64,000 nt of DNA, from assembly GCA_016858145.1 (NCBI GenBank), contig JAEHOE010000012.1:1054001-1118000 (forward strand), written 5' to 3'. A program made the translations under genes and the position numbers. This DNA is from Edaphochlamys debaryana (lineage: Eukaryota; Chlorophyta; Chlorophyceae; Chlamydomonadales). This document shows positions 47,101-56,260 of the stretch, in pieces (positions within the stretch are counted from its first letter, which is position 1; the number at the start of each line of letters is the position of its first letter). The notes beneath the pieces were generated by a model. The model was given only the letters and a program-made list of their open reading frames with translations. It was not told the origin of the DNA and searched no databases.

Positions 47101-49888
47101 CCCGTCCCAGCCCCATCCCCATCGCTCGCCCATCTGCGCTGAGATCATGACCATCCCAGGACCCGCTGCCACGACAGTAGACACCCTACCTTCCCACCCT
47201 CCCCAGCACTCTCCCCCCTCCCCCTCCCCCTTCCCATACCCCCCCATTAGGGCTCACGTGCATCTGGTACTCCCTCAGGGTGGCCACCAGACCGGGCGGC
47301 TGTGTGGGGATGTCCGCCGCCAGCCGCTGCGCCAGTGCGCCCCAGCCCTCGCTGCTCTCCAGGACTGAATCCGCCACCCCGCCCTCCCCACCCCCCTTCT
47401 CTCCACCTCCCTCCCCTCCCTGTCCCTGCCCCCCCCTGGTGGTGGTCCCCAGCAGCCGCTCCAGGCCCAGGCGCTGCGCGAAGGCCCGCAGGCAGGTGTC
47501 GGTGGTGGCCAGCATGGAGCCCAGGCGGGAGGACTTCTCGGCGCGGACCAGGGCAAGGTAGGACTGGGGGGGGGGGGGAAGGGAAGGAGCGGCAGGGGGA
47601 ACAAGGGTCAAGGAGGATCAAGAAAGCAGAGAGGCGTGCGAGGAGACACAGGTACCCCACACGCACCTGCATGTCGCTGGACTTGAGCAGCTCGATGCGC
47701 TTCCGCGCCGCCGCCTCGCGCCGCCACTTCATCTCCGCCACCGCCTCCGCGTGCCACCCAGCCACGCCCTGAGCCAGCGCCGCCGCCAGGCCGCCGCCGC
47801 TGCCGCCGCGGCCCCGAGCGCCGGGGGCGGCAGACGCGGCGGAGGCAGAGGCGGCGGAGGCGGCGCGGGATGCAGCTGCCTGCGGCGGGGGGCAAGCAAG
47901 GGTTTGGTGTGAGTACCGGCAGTAACCCAGGGTAGTGTCGATGCTCGTACGCCCCCGACCCACTTCCCATGCACAGCTTCCAAAAAGAAGATATCGATCC
48001 AGCCCGGTCCCCGACGCCATGCACACACCGCTCACCCGCCGGCGGGACGCGGCTGCCGCCGCCGCCATGCACTCCCGCATCACGCCCGCCCGCACCCCCC
48101 TCTCCCGGGCCGCCTGCGCCCTCCCCTCCAGGGCGTCCAGCGCCAGCTGGTGCAGCGCGGGGCGGGGGGCGGCCGGGGGGCCGGGGGCGGGCAGCCTGCG
48201 GACAGGCGCAGATGCATCCGCACAAGCACGGGTAAGGGGTCTTCGCAACGAACTGGGCTTCAGGGCTTGAGTGTAGCAGGATGGATTGGATAGAGCTAGG
48301 GTTTGGAGCAAAGCTTGGTCGTCGCGTGCCCGATACTGGGAAGCCCGATGAGACCTTGAGAAAAAGCGCCCTAGGAAGATCGCGTGAGAGCGCCAATCGA
48401 GGGCCGTGGCATGCGCGAGGTCTAACCGCCCCACTCACCCGTACGCCGGCAGCGCCACGCCGTACGTCAGCGCCGCCGTCAGTTGGTCCCGCACCCGCCG
48501 CTGCAGCCCCGCCGCCGCCGCCATGCGCGCCGCCAGCAGGGCCGACAGCCGCGCGGGCGAGGCGGGCGCCGGCGGCGCCGCCGGCTTGGCAGCCGTCGCC
48601 CTTGACGGCGCGGCAGCGGCGGTAGCAGCCGCAGGTTTGGTAGCAGCAGCCTCAGATGGGGCCGCGGCTGCAGGTACGGTTGTTGTTACATCGGCGGCGG
48701 GTGCGTCGGCGGCGGTGCTGGTGGCGCCAGCCGTCCTAGGGGATATTCCGGAGACATCCGCCGTGGGCGGGGCCTCTGCAGGCGCAGCGGTCTCGGGGAT
48801 GGGCGCAGCAGCAGCCTCCTCCTCGGCTCCCTCGGCGGCTCCTGAGCTGTCAGCCGCCGGCGCTGACCCAGGGACGACTGCCGCTTTCAAAAGCTGCGCC
48901 GTAGCGTCGGCGTCGGTGGTGGCGTCAGCGGCTGCTTTAGTTGCCGCTGCCGCGGCGGCGGCGCGCTTGGCGGCAGCGGCGGCCGCCAGCGCGGCGACGG
49001 CGGCGGCGCGGTGCCGCACCACCACCGCCGCCGTCGCCTGCGCCCGCTGCCGCATGGCGTCGTCCACCTCCACCACAACCTCCAACGCTGCCGCCGCCGC
49101 CGCCGCTGCCGCTGCAGACCCATTCTCCTCATCCTCCGCCACAGACTTTCTAGGTCCGTAAGCGCTTGCAGGCGCCTCCGCCTCCGCCGTCTCGGCCGAC
49201 GGCGTCGCTGTGGCGGACCCTTCCACGACGTCCGCCGGTGCTGCCGCCTCCGTCAGGGTGGCATCCTGCTGCTCCCTCACGGCAGGGGCGCCGCCAGCGG
49301 GGATGAGGCCGGCAGGAACGACCCCGTCGCCTGGGCGGTGCCGCCGACTGCTGGGCAGCGGCGGCCGGCCGACCACCCGCGGCCGCGCCGAGGCAGGGCG
49401 TGCGGGCAGAGAGGCGGCGGCTGAATCGGTGGCCGCCTCAAGCCTGAGCGGAGGGCGATGCAGGTAGGGAGGGCGATGCAGGTTGGGTCTTGGCTTCACG
49501 GCAGGGCGCGGGCAACCCCCGACCCACATCGCCCCTCTTGCTTTCCCCACTCCCAGGCTTGAGCCCCCACATCCTGCTCCCTATAACCCCCCTCCCCACC
49601 CCTCCCCAAGCCCCCACCTGGCCAGCACTGCGGCCATTTGGGCGCCCATGACTCCCCCCTCGCGGGCGGCAAACTCCTTGGCCTGCGGGGCAGGGGACAC
49701 AGTGCCGGGGCCGCTTGTGTGGGGGGGAGGCTCCTCACACAGCGCCGCAGCGGACCGCTTGCAGCCAAGGCAAGCAAGAGCCCCGTTTGCACACCCTGCT
49801 AGCAGCTCCTGGGCGGACTCACATGCTCAAAGACGCGCGAGCGCGCGGCGCCCGGCCCCAGCGCTCCCAGCAGCGCCGCGAGCTCCAT
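35173..49888 (-). CDS. BRM-type SNF2 ATPase fused to six Tudor-like repeats and two AP2 domains
   Basis: Predicted chromatin-remodelling ATPase, nuclear. 28 exons from ATG 49888 to TAA 35173: 49823-49888, 49618-49682, 48439-49443, 48036-48195, 47667-47879, 47258-47563, 46819-46932, 46471-46620, 46154-46285, 45803-45893, 45457-45665, 45131-45232, 44693-44883, 44341-44482, 44031-44172, 43670-43731, 43484-43540, 43190-43325, 42612-42920, 42009-42445, 40665-41891, 40009-40410, 39258-39860, 38386-39120, 37350-38222, 36621-37183, 35722-36465, 35173-35605; 9669 bases, 3222 residues, all phases agree. HSA-like helix about 472-540; Walker A DDMGLGKT (K630); DEGH 739-742; GTPLQN; AHRIGQ near 1074-1079; SnAC-like [15 protein letters not shown]; then Tudor-like repeats starting near 1364, 1773, 1907, 2108, 2353 and 2644, and AP2 domains near 2806-2860 and 3054-3108. 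No bromodomain. One GC-AG intron follows exon 16. Confidence 0.85.
35320..35617 (-). repeat. AP2-module duplication, copy 2 (last exon)
   Basis: About 300 bases nearly identical to 36180-36477, 860 bases away in direct orientation. It covers the acceptor, the second half of the AP2 domain ([15 protein letters not shown]) and the following helical segment ending [10 protein letters not shown]. It is a recent internal duplication inside the SNF2-Tudor-AP2 gene. Confidence 0.85.
36180..36477 (-). repeat. AP2-module duplication, copy 1 (penultimate exon)
   Basis: Partner of 35320-35617, including the same phase-2 splice acceptor (CGCCGCAG followed by CCCCTACTACGAC). The protein segments differ at only a few residues. 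Confidence 0.85.
37092..42030 (-). repeat. six Tudor-like repeat modules
   Basis: Each module begins at the end of one exon with G-[TSH]-x-L-[QK] and continues across a phase-0 intron into the next exon with [VIL]-x-x-x-R-x-G-x-x-R-x-GT[IL]xxYD-x(4,5)-[YL]-[KRL]-W-[FYL]-[LM]-x-Y. Module starts in the downstream exons: 41891, 40410, 39860, 39120, 38222 and 37183. The last keeps the classical Tudor strand [11 protein letters not shown]. The others have Gly-Glu-Trp/Tyr-Gly (GEWG, GEYG) further on, followed by VW. Acidic or Ala/Lys-rich linkers separate them. Confidence 0.75.
43541..43669 (-). other. GC-AG intron in the SNF2-type gene
   Basis: The exon ends [13 protein letters not shown] (CTGCAG) and is followed by GCGAGC instead of GT. 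The next exon starts AADTVILYD after CCCTCAG. The family-conserved join LNLQ-AADTV leaves no alternative GT donor, so a GC donor is the best reading. Confidence 0.75.
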
Positions 49889-50956
49889 CCTGTCGTCGCG
49901 CTGTCGCGAACAGCAGACGCAGCAGCAGATAGACGCAGGCAGCAGACTGCTGCAGATGACGGAGCAGCAGCCGCAGTTCGCGCGCGCTGCAGCGCTCAGG
50001 CCAGGCGCATGCTTGCTTCGCCTAGGCCCGAACGTCGAGATGGCGCGTGGATAAATAGCAGCTCTGGTCGCGGGGTATACGTTAGCTTGTTTGCTCACAA
50101 AGGCTGCGCTGCTATCGCGAGGGCAGCGGCGAGGCGGGGGAGCAAAGCTTGGGGCGAAAGGCGGGAAGGGCGCCGCCATGCGGGTCCGATCGTACGGCAG
50201 TTCCCGCCAAAACCCTTCGACTTCCCTCGAGCTCCCATCCCTTCGCTGCCAGCCTGCAGCCCTTGGCAATCCACTCGCTTCCCTTAGGCAGCAGCATCGC
50301 AGAGCTTCTGGAGGCATTGACACGGGGCCGGGGGGGTGGCGTCAACCTTCTGGCTACATGCAAGCTGGCAACCACTGCATCGGCCTACCCTAAATTTCAA
50401 CTACTGATCAGCGCTTGCTACCAGTGCTTCCACAGGCGTCCCCGCACCGCCTGTGCGCCATATGTACCGCCGATATCATGTGTAGGCGACCTCCGCGCAA
50501 GCTTCTTCCAGTTCTGTGCCCCTGAGCTCGGGCTCTGCACGGGCCGCATAACGCAGCCCGCTCCAGCCATCATGGCGCGGCCTATCATGCGGCCGAAAGT
50601 TCTCTCGACAATGCGCACATAGCTATGTATAGAGGCAGTGCCCTGTGTTTTTTTGCCTCGTTTGCCGCTTTTGTACATGCTGAAGTTCCGTGAGAGGCTC
50701 TCATAAGCAGCGTTCAATACCTGGTTGTCAGTACTCGACGAAGCTGTTCCATATCTCCCTTCTCCCGCCCCACCCCGGCCTTCAAAACGAGCCGTCACAA
50801 TCCTTCCTTCCCCTCCTCGCTCGCCTCCATTCCAGCCGGGACGCATCCGCTCCTCTCCATGCCGCCGGGCGCTTCGCTCCGCTCCCGGCCTGGCGCGGCC
50901 TGGGCCCAGCCTGGCGCGGCCTGGGCCCAGCCTGGCGGCCTGAGCCCCGCCAATCC
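49889..50956. other. SNF2-type gene upstream region and P450-2 3' UTR
   Basis: About 1.07 kb with no exon I can support. Frames that stay open here are GC-rich shadows. The left part must contain the promoter of the SNF2-Tudor-AP2 gene and the right part the 3' UTR of P450-2; no exact TGTAA for P450-2 was found. Confidence 0.4.
50889..50940. repeat. 21-base tandem repeat downstream of P450-2
   Basis: Two perfect units of cctggcgcggcctgggcccag (50889-50909 and 50910-50930) followed by a partial third unit, just after the P450-2 stop codon in its 3' UTR. Confidence 0.85.
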
Positions 50957-53900
50957 TCACTCCGTGGGCAGGGGCTCCTCGCGGGGCAGCAGCAGCACGC
51001 CGTCCGTACTGGGGGGGGGGGGGCGGGGGGAGGAAGAGTGCAAGATCGGGCCGTTGGGATTGGGGCTCAAGGGGGCCCGCCGGCCGCGCCTGTGCCTTCG
51101 CCTGAACTCCGTCCCCGCCTCCGCAGCCGCACTACCCACAGCTGCGCTACCCGGCCCCGCGCTCAGTCCCCTGCTCACCCCGGCTCTGGCACGAAGAAGG
51201 GGAAGCAGCGGGGGCAGCGCGCCAGCATGTCGGGCGTCTCCAGGCGCAGGGAGTAGTGCCGCAGCACCAGGGTCAAGAGCAGCTTGATCTCCTGTCGGGG
51301 GTGAGGGAGAAAGTGGAGAGGGAAGAGGGTCATGTGAAATCGGGGGCAATACTCACCCTCACCCAAACCGTTACTGAAGCCATATGGGTACACACAGGCA
51401 GCGCCCAGCTCCTGTCCCTCCCGCCCCCCTCGCCTGCCTCTGCTAACGTCAGCACCCCTCACCCAGTCCTCCCTCCCCCCCCCACCAGGTACACCAGCTG
51501 CATGCCCGCGCACAGGTGCAGCCCCGAGCCGAACGTGTAGTGCCGCGGCTTGGGCCCCTCGCCCAGCCAGCGCTCGGGCCGGAAGGCGCCCTCGAAGTTG
51601 CCCTTCCAGTCCATGTGGGGGGGCAGGTCGTAGTCGGTGCGGCCTGGGGGGACAGGGGGTGGAGGGAGGTAGCGAGCGGGGATGAGGTAAGAGGACATTG
51701 TCCTAGCAGGCCCAACCAGGCCACCGTTCTGCAGGGTGGGGTCCGCAGGGGCCCACACAGGCCCACAAGGGACCCTGCAGCTAAACCCCGATCTCACCGT
51801 CCCACAGGGTGGGGTCCACGCAGTGCAGCAGGCCGGCGTGGTACCACACGATCTCACCTGCAGAGGGAGGGGCGGGGAGGGTCAGATCCAGTCATCAAGT
51901 CAACCCATCACTCCCCACGGGGCACACACACCCAGTTCACGCCCCGTAGTGCCCCGTCGCCCCCCGCTCGCACGACCGACCTTTGCGGCCCCGCCCGCCC
52001 CCCGCCCCCTGCCCGCCCCCACCCTTGGGGATGACGTGCTCCCCCACGCGCAGGTCGGCGGTCAGCTCCCGGAGGCCCCCCGCGGAGGCGGGCAGCAGCC
52101 GCATGGCTTCCTATCGGAGGAATCAAGGGTAGGGGTAAGGGGAGTGGAGACGAGGGGCAGTGGTTTATACGCGTTGGGGGATGCTCGCGTGTGGTCGACC
52201 GCTCGACCAGGAACCAGGCCCTCAAGGCAAGCCGGGAAGCCCCTGCACCCACGCCCGCTGCCGGAGGCCTGCCGCTTTCCCCCTGCCGCCCTCCCCGTAA
52301 GGCCCTCGCCTTGAGCGTTGCGTCCATGTACGGCATCTGGCTGGCCACGGCATAGGTGATGGCGCCCCCGTGCTGAGCCACCACCTGGGAGGGTGTGGGT
52401 GGGGGTTGGGGGTGGGCGACGGGTGGACGGATGAGCGTCAGGGGAGGTGAGGGGTGGCCGGAATGAGCGAAGTGGACCCCCTCCCGCCAACAACCTACCT
52501 ACCCCTGTGACTCTCCCATACGTGCACCCCCACAACCCCGACCAGACGCCCCACCCACCTTCTTCTGCTCCAGGAACAGCTGCTCCTGCACTCGGGGGCT
52601 CATGGCCAGGAGGGTCCAGGTGTTGAACAGGGCGAAGCGGGTGGTGTCGCCTTGTTGGGGGACAGAAGGAGGATGGGTGTTGGTTGAGGGGGCAGTGGGG
52701 GTGAGGCACCGATGGCGCAAGCATGCCCGGCCCGCGGCTCATGAACACGCCCTCCCCGCTCTCTTGCCCCTCCCCCCCACCCTCCCCCCAGGTACCCACT
52801 GGACGCCACCAGGTTGTGGAGCACCGACAGGCCCGCGTCCCACAGCTCGCACTTCCTGGGGTGGGGTGGAGGGTGGAGTGGGGCGGTCGCAGGGAGGACG
52901 AGTTGGATGCGTGGTGCGCTTCCACCCGTCATTTATCGTCCCCTCCTGCCTCATTCCCTGACACATGCAGCTCCTTCCTGAACCCCTTTCCACAACCCCC
53001 CTGAACCCCCGGGTACCCCTCTCACTCGATGCATGCGCGGCCCATCCACGACGCCAGCAGCACTGAGGGGGTGGTGGGGAAGGCGGAGGCGGGGGCGGGG
53101 GGCGCGGGGGTGCCCTGCGCCGCCGCCCGCGCGTCCGCCTCCGCCTCCACCTCGGCCTGCGACCGCACGCCCCCGGGCACGTCCAGGAGGGCCGAGGTGA
53201 AGGCGGCGGGGGTGGAGCCGGTCTCGGCCCACTGGCAACGGGGGAGGCAGTGGGGAGGAGGGAGGGAAGGCGGTCGGGCTGGGGCGAGCTGCGAAGGGAG
53301 GCAGCCCCAGCATAGTACCGGTAGCCTCGCCCGCGCGTTCGTGCAGTAACAAAGCGGCAACATGGTTTGTTGCCACCGTTGCCACCCTTCTTTCTGCCTA
53401 CTTGCCACTCTGCATCCGAAGATGTCAATGCCCTTCCACCCCACCCACCTTGTCCCTGAAGGCCGCGTGCTTGGACTCCATCTCGGGCATGAGCGCAGCG
53501 ATCAGCCGCTCCCGGGCCGCCAGGGCCTTGGCCAGGGGCATGCCGGGCAGCGTCAGGGGCAGGCCGTAGAGCCCGTCCAGGAACGTCTCCACCTGCCGGA
53601 CAGGAGCGGACAGAGGGGGGGCCGGACAGGACCGGAACAGGATCGGACAGCATCAGAAAGGGCATCCCTCGGCTGCCCTGACCTGTGCACCGCTTGCCCA
53701 TGCAGACCTCCAGCCCTCAACGCTCGTTGCTCTTGAACCCATGTTGGGTCTGCCCACTGCCCTTCCACCCGCCCTACCCCCGGGCCCTCCCAGGCCCCGC
53801 CCGGGCCCCACCCGGGCCCACCTCCTTCTTGAACCAGTCCCGGTCCACCCGCTCGCTCAGCTCCACGCGGGTGATGATGTCCACCCCCAGGTCCACACCC

Positions 53901-55483
53901 ATCTGCCGGGCCTGGGGGGGGCAGGGAAGGGGGGTGTTTGTTGCTAAGCGGGGTGGGGTGCTGAGTGGGGGGCGGAGAAGGGGAGTGGGGGCTTGGAGTG
54001 GGGGCCAGGGAGGGCAAGGGCTGCTGAGAAGGCAGGAGGGACCGAGACAGCAGGTCAAGCTCCATAGCGCCGGGCCGGACATAGGCGGATGCGGAGCACC
54101 CCGTGGCAGACTGCCAGGTGTGTCGAGGGTTGCGCAACGTCGCTGTACTACCGGCAGAGCCCCCGCGCCCCTGCAATCCTCTCCTCTCCCAACTCGGCCG
54201 CAGGCAGTGCCCCGCACGCACCGCCCTGTAGATGGGGATGCGGCCCTGCGCCTCCCACGCCCCCAGGTGCCCCCGCATGACGGCGAGGATGCGGGGGACC
54301 ATTGCCGCCAGGGAGGGGGGGCCCAGGGCGGAGTTGAAGATGCGGCGCTGGGGGCACACAGGCCGTAGGAAAGGGCAGTGAGCGTGAGCGACGGGGAGGC
54401 GGGTAGGCCCCACAAGCAGGGCGGTGGAGGCTGCAACCGTGCAGGGGAAGGGGTGCAACCATGGGGCGCCCGTGGGGTTACACGCCGCAATGCCACGGCC
54501 AGCATAGCCACAACCCCACGACGCCCGCGCCGGCTGACGTGGACTCCCCCTCCGCCCCCTCCCGTCTCACCCAGGGGCCGTGCGCGCCCTCCCGGTCGAG
54601 GAGCGAGTCACCGCCCCTGGGGTGGGATGGCGGTACGGCAAGTGGAGTTGGCACTCACGCCCATGTCCACGAGCAGTCCTCTGTTATTACTCAGCACTGA
54701 CGTTCTTCTCCCCGCCTCTCTTGCTCTCCTACACCCTCCATTCTCCCTCGGTCCCCCCCCCTGCGCACATGAGGGCCTGGAAGCTCTTGAAAGGGACCCG
54801 CAGGACAGCGCCCTCGTCTCTGCGGGTTCGTGACGGGTTGGGTCAAGACGGGGAGCGGTTAGCTTGGCTCACGGTTCTGCTGTCTGAGGGCCTGGCACTC
54901 TTACCGCAGCGCGCCGCGCATGGCCTCCATGTCGGTGATGATCCATGCCCTGCTGCCGAGCATAACCGTGCGGTACACCGGGCCGTAGCGCTTGAAGCTG
55001 CAGGGAAAATGTGGGGACCAGTGGCGCCGGGGTCAGCAGTACTAGCCAGAGAGCAGGCGAGGCGGGGGCCCTGGGCAAGGCCCTGGGCGGGAAGTGCTCG
55101 AGGAGGGCTCGGGAGGTCAGCGCGGCAGGCGTGGCCAGTTGAGGACAGCCCGTCAGCCGCGCATAGCTCGCGTCGCTTGTAAGTAGACATGAGCTCGGCC
55201 GTAAAGCCAAGCAGTGCAGCGCTAGCGCTCTCGGAAGTGCATGCAACGTTTGCGAGTCCTTCTCCGTCCGCAGCAACCGGCGCACTACTGACCGATCGAA
55301 GAAGAACTTGAGAGGGTTGCCAGCAGCCAGATAAACGCCATCGCCGAACAGGGGAATGTGCGCCCATGGTCCCGGCGGGAGCTTGCCGCCCTTGCCAAGC
55401 AGCTTCAGCTGCATGAGGAGATACAGACCAGCAGCCAGCGTCGTCACCACCGCCAGCGCCAGCGCGAGCGTCGTCTCCGCCAT
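50957..55483 (-). CDS. cytochrome P450 (P450-2), complete
   Basis: Haem monooxygenase of unknown substrate, anchored by an N-terminal helix. Sixteen exons: 55293-55483, 54905-54997, 54769-54819, 54571-54616, 54222-54347, 53822-53911, 53449-53592, 53026-53231, 52800-52855, 52559-52650, 52310-52384, 52023-52110, 51798-51857, 51486-51643, 51179-51291, 50957-51008; 546 residues. Landmarks: hinge LPPGPWAHIPLFGD, I-helix SDTTRFALFN, K-helix ExxR (E391-R394, EAMR), FRPERWLG, haem loop FGSGLHLCAG with Cys484. This resembles the CYP85/CYP26/CYP120 clan (inference). ATG at 55483 is used because the upstream in-frame start is GTG. The intron before the EAMR exon is GC-AG (AAG|GCGAGG). Exon lengths match P450-1 except that two introns differ. 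Residues 240-290 are a low-complexity loop. Confidence 0.9.
52111..52309 (-). other. GC-AG intron in P450-2
   Basis: The exon ending DATLK (CTCAAG) is followed by GCGAGG. The next exon begins EAMRLLP after CGATAG. The join restores the K-helix LKEAMRL, which no GT donor nearby would give. Confidence 0.75.
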
Positions 55484-56260
55484 CCTGATGCTTTCTGGCA
55501 CTGTACTTGGCGCTACCGTCCACGGTGCCGCGGTTTAGCAAGAGGCAATGTAGCTTCACTGTGATGCGAGGGGCTTTCGACCATGTCAACGGCACAAAAG
55601 CAACCACTGTCGAGGGGCACGTACGGCAGTGACTCAAGATCTGGCGCCAGCCCGGCGCCGGTAAAGCTGGGACTTGAGGGGCACGAGCGGAGCACGGTCG
55701 TCATGGCCCGTGCCCGTGCCCAGGCCGGGCCCATCACACGCGTCAACCCACGGCCCTCGAAGCCCGACAATCCCGCTACCCACTACAGGCCCTGCTCCCC
55801 ACTACGGTCCCAACCAGACGCAACCAGATGCACCCACTTGGGCACCGCCCCCATGCACCGCACCGCACCCACGCCCTGTCCCTGCGCAGAGACCGGCGCC
55901 CTCTGCCTGCGAGGCCCGCGGCCCGCGATGTGTGCAGCCGTGCACCTGGAGGCCAGTAGCCATCTGCACAGCCGGCCACAAGTCCCACAACCCAACACAC
56001 GCCGGAGGCCCCGTGCTGGTGTCCGCCCTCCCATGCCAACAGCAACCCCTGACCCGTCAAGGCCCACATCCTGCCCTCTCTGTCGCACTGCAAAGCATGT
56101 GCGACAGCACGGAGTCACCGTCAAGCGCCGGAGAGCGGACTCTGCTCTACCAGCGGGGCTCATCCGCGCCCGCTGCCTTGGCTCCAGCTACACACCCACG
56201 AGTCTCCGCAAACTGAAGACCGAATTCGGCTCATGCCATAGCCTCCTCATCCGCGCCCGC
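55484..56260. other. P450-2 upstream region and RAP-b 3' UTR
   Basis: 777 bases with no exon supported on either strand. Open frames here have proline/alanine/histidine-biased composition without domain similarity. It should carry the P450-2 promoter and the end of the RAP-b transcript. Confidence 0.4.

Noticed and set aside
48406..49161. 251-codon plus-strand Ala/Ser-rich open frame
   Set aside because: Antisense shadow of the large low-complexity exon 3 of the SNF2-type gene.
1..55483. P450 plus BAHD genes as a metabolic gene cluster
   Set aside because: They are interleaved with RAP, meiotic, repair and chromatin genes, have different orientations, and look like separate duplications; no shared pathway is indicated.
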